A stretch of DNA of 36,479 nt, taken from contig NZ_DASXVH010000089.1 of the NCBI RefSeq assembly GCF_036504375.1, positions 1 through 36,479 on the forward strand. The letters are read 5' to 3'. Shown here piece after piece: positions 33,159-36,479 of this stretch. Position numbers and translations under genes: made by a program. Position 1 is the first letter of the stretch. Every line of letters begins with the position of its first letter. The stretch is from Novimethylophilus sp036504375. Lineage in GTDB: Bacteria > Pseudomonadota > Gammaproteobacteria > Burkholderiales > Methylophilaceae. The notes under the pieces were generated by a model. The model was not told the origin of the DNA. It saw nothing but the letters and a program-made list of their open reading frames with translations, and did no database searches.

Positions 33159-36100
33159 ATGAATGAATTTGAACAGGCATTGAAGCTGCACCAGCAGGGG
33201 CATTTGGCCGAGGCCAAAGTCCATTACCGTAACGTGCTGCAGCACGCCCCTGATCACGCCAGCGCTTTGCATCTGCTCGGTCTGGTGGAATTCCAGCAGC
33301 ACAATCACGCGGAAGCCGAACGCTTGATCGTTGCCGCGATCAGGATTCAGGATGACATTCCGGATTATTATTTCAATTACGGGTTAATACTGTCCGATAC
33401 GGGCCGATACGCCGAGGCCGAACAGGCCCTGCGCCAATCGTTGCGATTGCGCCCCCACGATACCGGCGCGCTGTCTGCCTTGGGCAACGCCCTCTACGCG
33501 TCGGAAAAGCATGTCGAGGCGGAAGAAGCCTGCCGGCAGGCTCATGTACTTGCTCCTGACGATGCCCATATATGCCTCGGATTGGCTAATGCCTTGATCG
33601 CCCAGCAGCGTCTGGATGAGGCGAAAAGCGTGCTCGAAAAAGCGCTGCTCCTGCAGCCCCAATATGCCGAGGCGCTGGGTAATTTGGGTGCGGTAGTGCG
33701 CAGGCAGGGGCAGTTGCCGCAGGCTGAAATCTATTTGCGAAAAGCGCTGCAATGTAATCCGCATTATGCGGAAGCGCTTAGCAACCTGGGAGCGGTACTG
33801 CTGGATCAGGGGCAGCCGGAAGAGGCGGAAGCTTCGCTGCGCGCCGCAATCGAAGTGCGTCCGGCCTATGCTTCTGCCTATAGCAATCTGGGCAATGTAC
33901 TGATGATCCAGCGCCGCATTGCCGAGGCGGAAGCCGCTTACAGCAAGGCGGTCGAGCTCTCGCCGGAATTTCCCGATGCCCGCTGGAACCGTTCGCTGGC
34001 GTATCTGCTGGCCGGCGATTTCGCCAACGGCTGGCGCGAATACGAATGGCGTCTCAAGCGGCCGGACACGCGCCGGCTTTATCCGGATTTCCCCCAGCCG
34101 GAATGGCAGGGGGAAGCGCTCGATGGCAGGCGCATTCTGCTTTATGCCGAGCAGGGCTTGGGCGATACGCTGCAGTTCATTCGTTTCGTTCCCCTGGTCG
34201 CCGCACGGGGAGGGCGGGTAGTGGTGCGCTGCCAGGCTGCGCTGGTGCGGCTATTGCGCAACATGCCGGGTGTTGATTCAGTCATCGCCGAAGGAGATTC
34301 CTTGCCGGTGTTCGACGTGCAGTGCGCGTTGCTGAGCCTGCCCTGCAAACTGGGCCTTGATCACGTGCAGAAAATTCCTGCCGACGTGCCTTATCTCGGC
34401 GCGGAGCCTTATCTGGCTAATCTATGGGGCAACAAGCTGATTGCTGGCGACCACCTGAAAGTCGGCCTGGTATGGGCGGGCGCGCCGCGCAAGAATGATC
34501 TTGATGCGCATTTGATCGACCGCAGGCGCAGCATCGCGCTTGCTGCGCTAGAGCGCCTGCTGGCGGTGCCTGGGGTGGATTTCTACAGTCTGCAGAAAGG
34601 CGGGTCGAAGCCTGAATCGGCAGCCTATCGGGGAAAGATGATCGACCTGATGGACGAAGTCACGGATTTTGCCGATACCGCAGCGCTTGTTTCGCATCTG
34701 GACCTGATCATCAGCGTCGATACTGCCGTTGCGCATCTGGCCGGAGCGATGGGCAAGCCGGTATGGCTGCTTTCGCGTTTTGACGGCTGCTGGCGCTGGC
34801 TGCTGGAGCGCGATGACAGCCCCTGGTACCCCAGCATGCGGTTGTTCCGTCAACAACAGCCCGGCGACTGGATGCCCGTAATTGGCAAAGTGACTGCGGC
34901 ATTGCAAGCGATGCTTGCCGACCAGGCGCATCGGGACAAGGTGCAGCAGAGCATGCTCTGCCTGGTGGCGGGGCGCATGGATGAAGCGCGCGCTATTCTG
35001 CAGCCGGTGCTGGAACAGGCTTCCGACTGTGCGCTTGCGCAGCATGCGCTCGGCCTGGTCGAACTGAAAGCCGGCAATGTGCAGGAGGCCATAAGGCGGC
35101 TGGAACAGGCGGTCACGAACAGTCCCGGCTCGGTGGAGATTCTAAGTGCGCTGGGCGATGCCTATCGCCAGATCGGCAAAATTGATGAGGCGACGCGAAC
35201 CCTGGGGCAGGCTATCGATCGCGATCCTGCCAATGCCGAAGCGCACAACAATCTGGGTGCGGTCTATCTGGCGGGAAAGCGGCTGCCGCAAGCCATCGAT
35301 GCGTTTTCGAACGCGATACGCTCCAAGCCGGAATTGGTAATGGCCCACTTCAATATGGGCGTGGCGTACCGCGAGCTTAACTGGATGGAAGAAGCTGCGG
35401 CCGCATTCCAGCGCGCGATCGACCTGAGTCCGGATTTCGCCGAAGCCCATGTGGCGCTGGGCATGGCGTGGCTGCTGACGGGTCGGCTGCGCGAAGGCTT
35501 TGCCGAATACGAATGGCGTTTGCGGTTGCGCCCTCCGCGTCATCAGGGGCCGCAATGGGATGGCCTGATTGCTCCCGGTTCCACGCTGCTGGTTCATTTC
35601 GAACAGGGATACGGCGATGCCATCCAGTTTGTGCGCTACCTGCCGTTTATCGCGCGACAAGGGGTACAGGTGGCGGTGCAATGCCCATCCGGCTTGCATG
35701 CGCTGATGCGCGGCGTCGGCGGCGTATCGGCGGTGTGCGGGTTCGACGATACCTTGCCGCATTACGATGCCCATTGCGCGTTATTGAGCCTGCCCCGGCT
35801 GTTTCAGACCACGCTTGACCAAATTCCGGCCAATGTCCCGTATTTGACCGTTTCCGCAGACAAGTCAGCCGTCTGGCAGGAAACCTTGTTTGGGTACTCG
35901 GACAAGATCAAGGTGGGATTGTGCTGGCAGGGTAACGCCAGCTATGGTGCCGATAGCGACCGTTCCATCGAACTGGCTTTGTTCGGAAAACTGGCGGATA
36001 TGTCCGGCGTGACCTGGATCAGCCTGCAAAACCGGATGTTTAACGAGCATGAGCTGTCCGTTGCCGAGCATATTGGCCTGGTGGACGTGTCGGACCGTTT

Positions 36101-36395
36101 GCCGGATTTTACCGATACCGCCGCGCTCATCGGACAGCTCGACCTGATCATCTCGGTGGACACCGCCGTGGCACATCTGGCGGGCGCCCTGGGCCGGCCC
36201 GTGTGGACTCTGCTACGCCACGCTCCCGACTGGCGCTGGATGCTGGAGCGGGAAGATACGCCCTGGTACCCCAGCATGCGTTTGTTCCGTCAGCGTGAAC
36301 CGGGAAACTGGAAAGAGGTCCTGGTGGAAGTGGATGCCACCCTGCGCGAAGTGATGCGCTCCGTGCTCGGTCAGCCAGGCAATCCGCCGGCATGA
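33159..36395 (+). CDS. Tandem TPR-glycosyltransferase-9-like protein
   Basis: The 1,078-residue protein repeats one plan twice. TPR units (about 1-310, many with the N-A-E-A-L pattern) lead to a glycosyltransferase-9-like domain (about 320-590); then TPRs (about 590-790) and a second such domain (about 800-1070). Both transferase parts have E-Q-G-x-G-D near the start and DLIISVDTAVAHLAGA near the end, and both end PWYPSMRLFRQ. DNA identity between halves at an exact 1,440-base offset confirms internal duplication. Similar TPR-transferase proteins glycosylate proteins or make surface sugars. ATG at 33159 was chosen; a TTG at 33144 is possible. The target is unknown. Confidence 0.85.
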   Translation: MNEFEQALKLHQQGHLAEAKVHYRNVLQHAPDHASALHLLGLVEFQQHNHAEAERLIVAAIRIQDDIPDYYFNYGLILSDTGRYAEAEQALRQSLRLRPHDTGALSALGNALYASEKHVEAEEACRQAHVLAPDDAHICLGLANALIAQQRLDEAKSVLEKALLLQPQYAEALGNLGAVVRRQGQLPQAEIYLRKALQCNPHYAEALSNLGAVLLDQGQPEEAEASLRAAIEVRPAYASAYSNLGNVLMIQRRIAEAEAAYSKAVELSPEFPDARWNRSLAYLLAGDFANGWREYEWRLKRPDTRRLYPDFPQPEWQGEALDGRRILLYAEQGLGDTLQFIRFVPLVAARGGRVVVRCQAALVRLLRNMPGVDSVIAEGDSLPVFDVQCALLSLPCKLGLDHVQKIPADVPYLGAEPYLANLWGNKLIAGDHLKVGLVWAGAPRKNDLDAHLIDRRRSIALAALERLLAVPGVDFYSLQKGGSKPESAAYRGKMIDLMDEVTDFADTAALVSHLDLIISVDTAVAHLAGAMGKPVWLLSRFDGCWRWLLERDDSPWYPSMRLFRQQQPGDWMPVIGKVTAALQAMLADQAHRDKVQQSMLCLVAGRMDEARAILQPVLEQASDCALAQHALGLVELKAGNVQEAIRRLEQAVTNSPGSVEILSALGDAYRQIGKIDEATRTLGQAIDRDPANAEAHNNLGAVYLAGKRLPQAIDAFSNAIRSKPELVMAHFNMGVAYRELNWMEEAAAAFQRAIDLSPDFAEAHVALGMAWLLTGRLREGFAEYEWRLRLRPPRHQGPQWDGLIAPGSTLLVHFEQGYGDAIQFVRYLPFIARQGVQVAVQCPSGLHALMRGVGGVSAVCGFDDTLPHYDAHCALLSLPRLFQTTLDQIPANVPYLTVSADKSAVWQETLFGYSDKIKVGLCWQGNASYGADSDRSIELALFGKLADMSGVTWISLQNRMFNEHELSVAEHIGLVDVSDRLPDFTDTAALIGQLDLIISVDTAVAHLAGALGRPVWTLLRHAPDWRWMLEREDTPWYPSMRLFRQREPGNWKEVLVEVDATLREVMRSVLGQPGNPPA

Positions 36396-36479
36396 GTTCC
36401 AGGCCGCCATCCAAACTCGATGCCTTGCTGCAGCAGGGGCTGATCCATCATCAGGCCGGTCGGCTGGCGGAGGCTGAAG
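36392..36479 (+). CDS. TPR protein (start only, cut by window end)
   Basis: An ATG at 36392 overlaps the stop of the tandem protein as ATGA and stays open to the end of the window. The 29 visible residues, with LLQQGLIHHQAGRLAEAE, match the first TPR of the preceding protein (LKLHQQGHLAEAK). It is probably another member of the same family, in the same operon. Confidence 0.75.
   Translation, partial: MSSRPPSKLDALLQQGLIHHQAGRLAEAE

Overview
The window looks like the chromosome of a GC-rich betaproteobacterium. The evidence is the rpsF-priB-rpsR-rplI cluster, the dnaB-alr-radA gene order, and a squalene operon of the hpnCDE type. A Nitrosomonadales/Gallionellaceae-like lineage is my guess; the sequence does not prove it. 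Most of the window is dense housekeeping DNA with many abutting or 1-11 bp overlapping genes, and TTG starts are frequent.

Layout. (1) 1-773: 3' part of a dTDP-4-dehydrorhamnose reductase gene. (2) 770-4603, minus strand: a five-gene run with an M48 membrane protease, a small c-type cytochrome, rsgA, a histone-deacetylase-like amidohydrolase and queD. (3) 4661-13668: orn, then central carbon metabolism (glgP, convergent glgA, gnd, zwf), followed by tightly coupled crcB, a DUF190 gene and srkA. (4) 13669-14391: a SPOR protein. (5) 14462-16055: a sigma70-like promoter, rpsF-priB-rpsR-rplI and a two-way terminator. (6) 16085-17937, minus strand: the most unusual locus. A promoter, a cobalamin riboswitch and an intrinsic terminator precede a 49-residue peptide gene, which overlaps by ATGA a radical SAM/SPASM-like enzyme gene. 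This is a B12-switched RiPP system (CbpA/CbpB-like). (7) 17998-19755: a PAS-PAS-PAS-GGDEF diguanylate cyclase. (8) 19852-23653: dnaB, alr, radA. (9) 23722-27446, minus strand: hpnC-hpnD-hpnE and an SDR gene. (10) 27522-28794: mtnP and def. (11) 28845-28973: tRNA-Ser(UGA) with its own promoter. (12) about 28954-32970: a small integrative element in the tRNA-Ser gene. It has a P4-type integrase, an AlpA-like regulator, a replisome-organizer-like protein and four unknown small proteins, and is bounded by imperfect repeats of the tRNA 3' end exactly 4,000 bp apart. (13) 33159-36479: a 1,078-residue protein made of two tandem TPR plus glycosyltransferase-9-like modules, followed by the start of another TPR gene.

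How the genes fit together. glgA makes glycogen and glgP breaks it down to glucose 1-phosphate; zwf and gnd feed glucose 6-phosphate into the oxidative pentose phosphate route. hpnC, hpnD and hpnE turn farnesyl diphosphate into squalene, the precursor of hopanoids. crcB and the DUF190 gene suggest fluoride export. The peptide/radical SAM pair would be switched on when cobalamin is scarce, because the riboswitch is followed by a strong terminator just ahead of the peptide gene.
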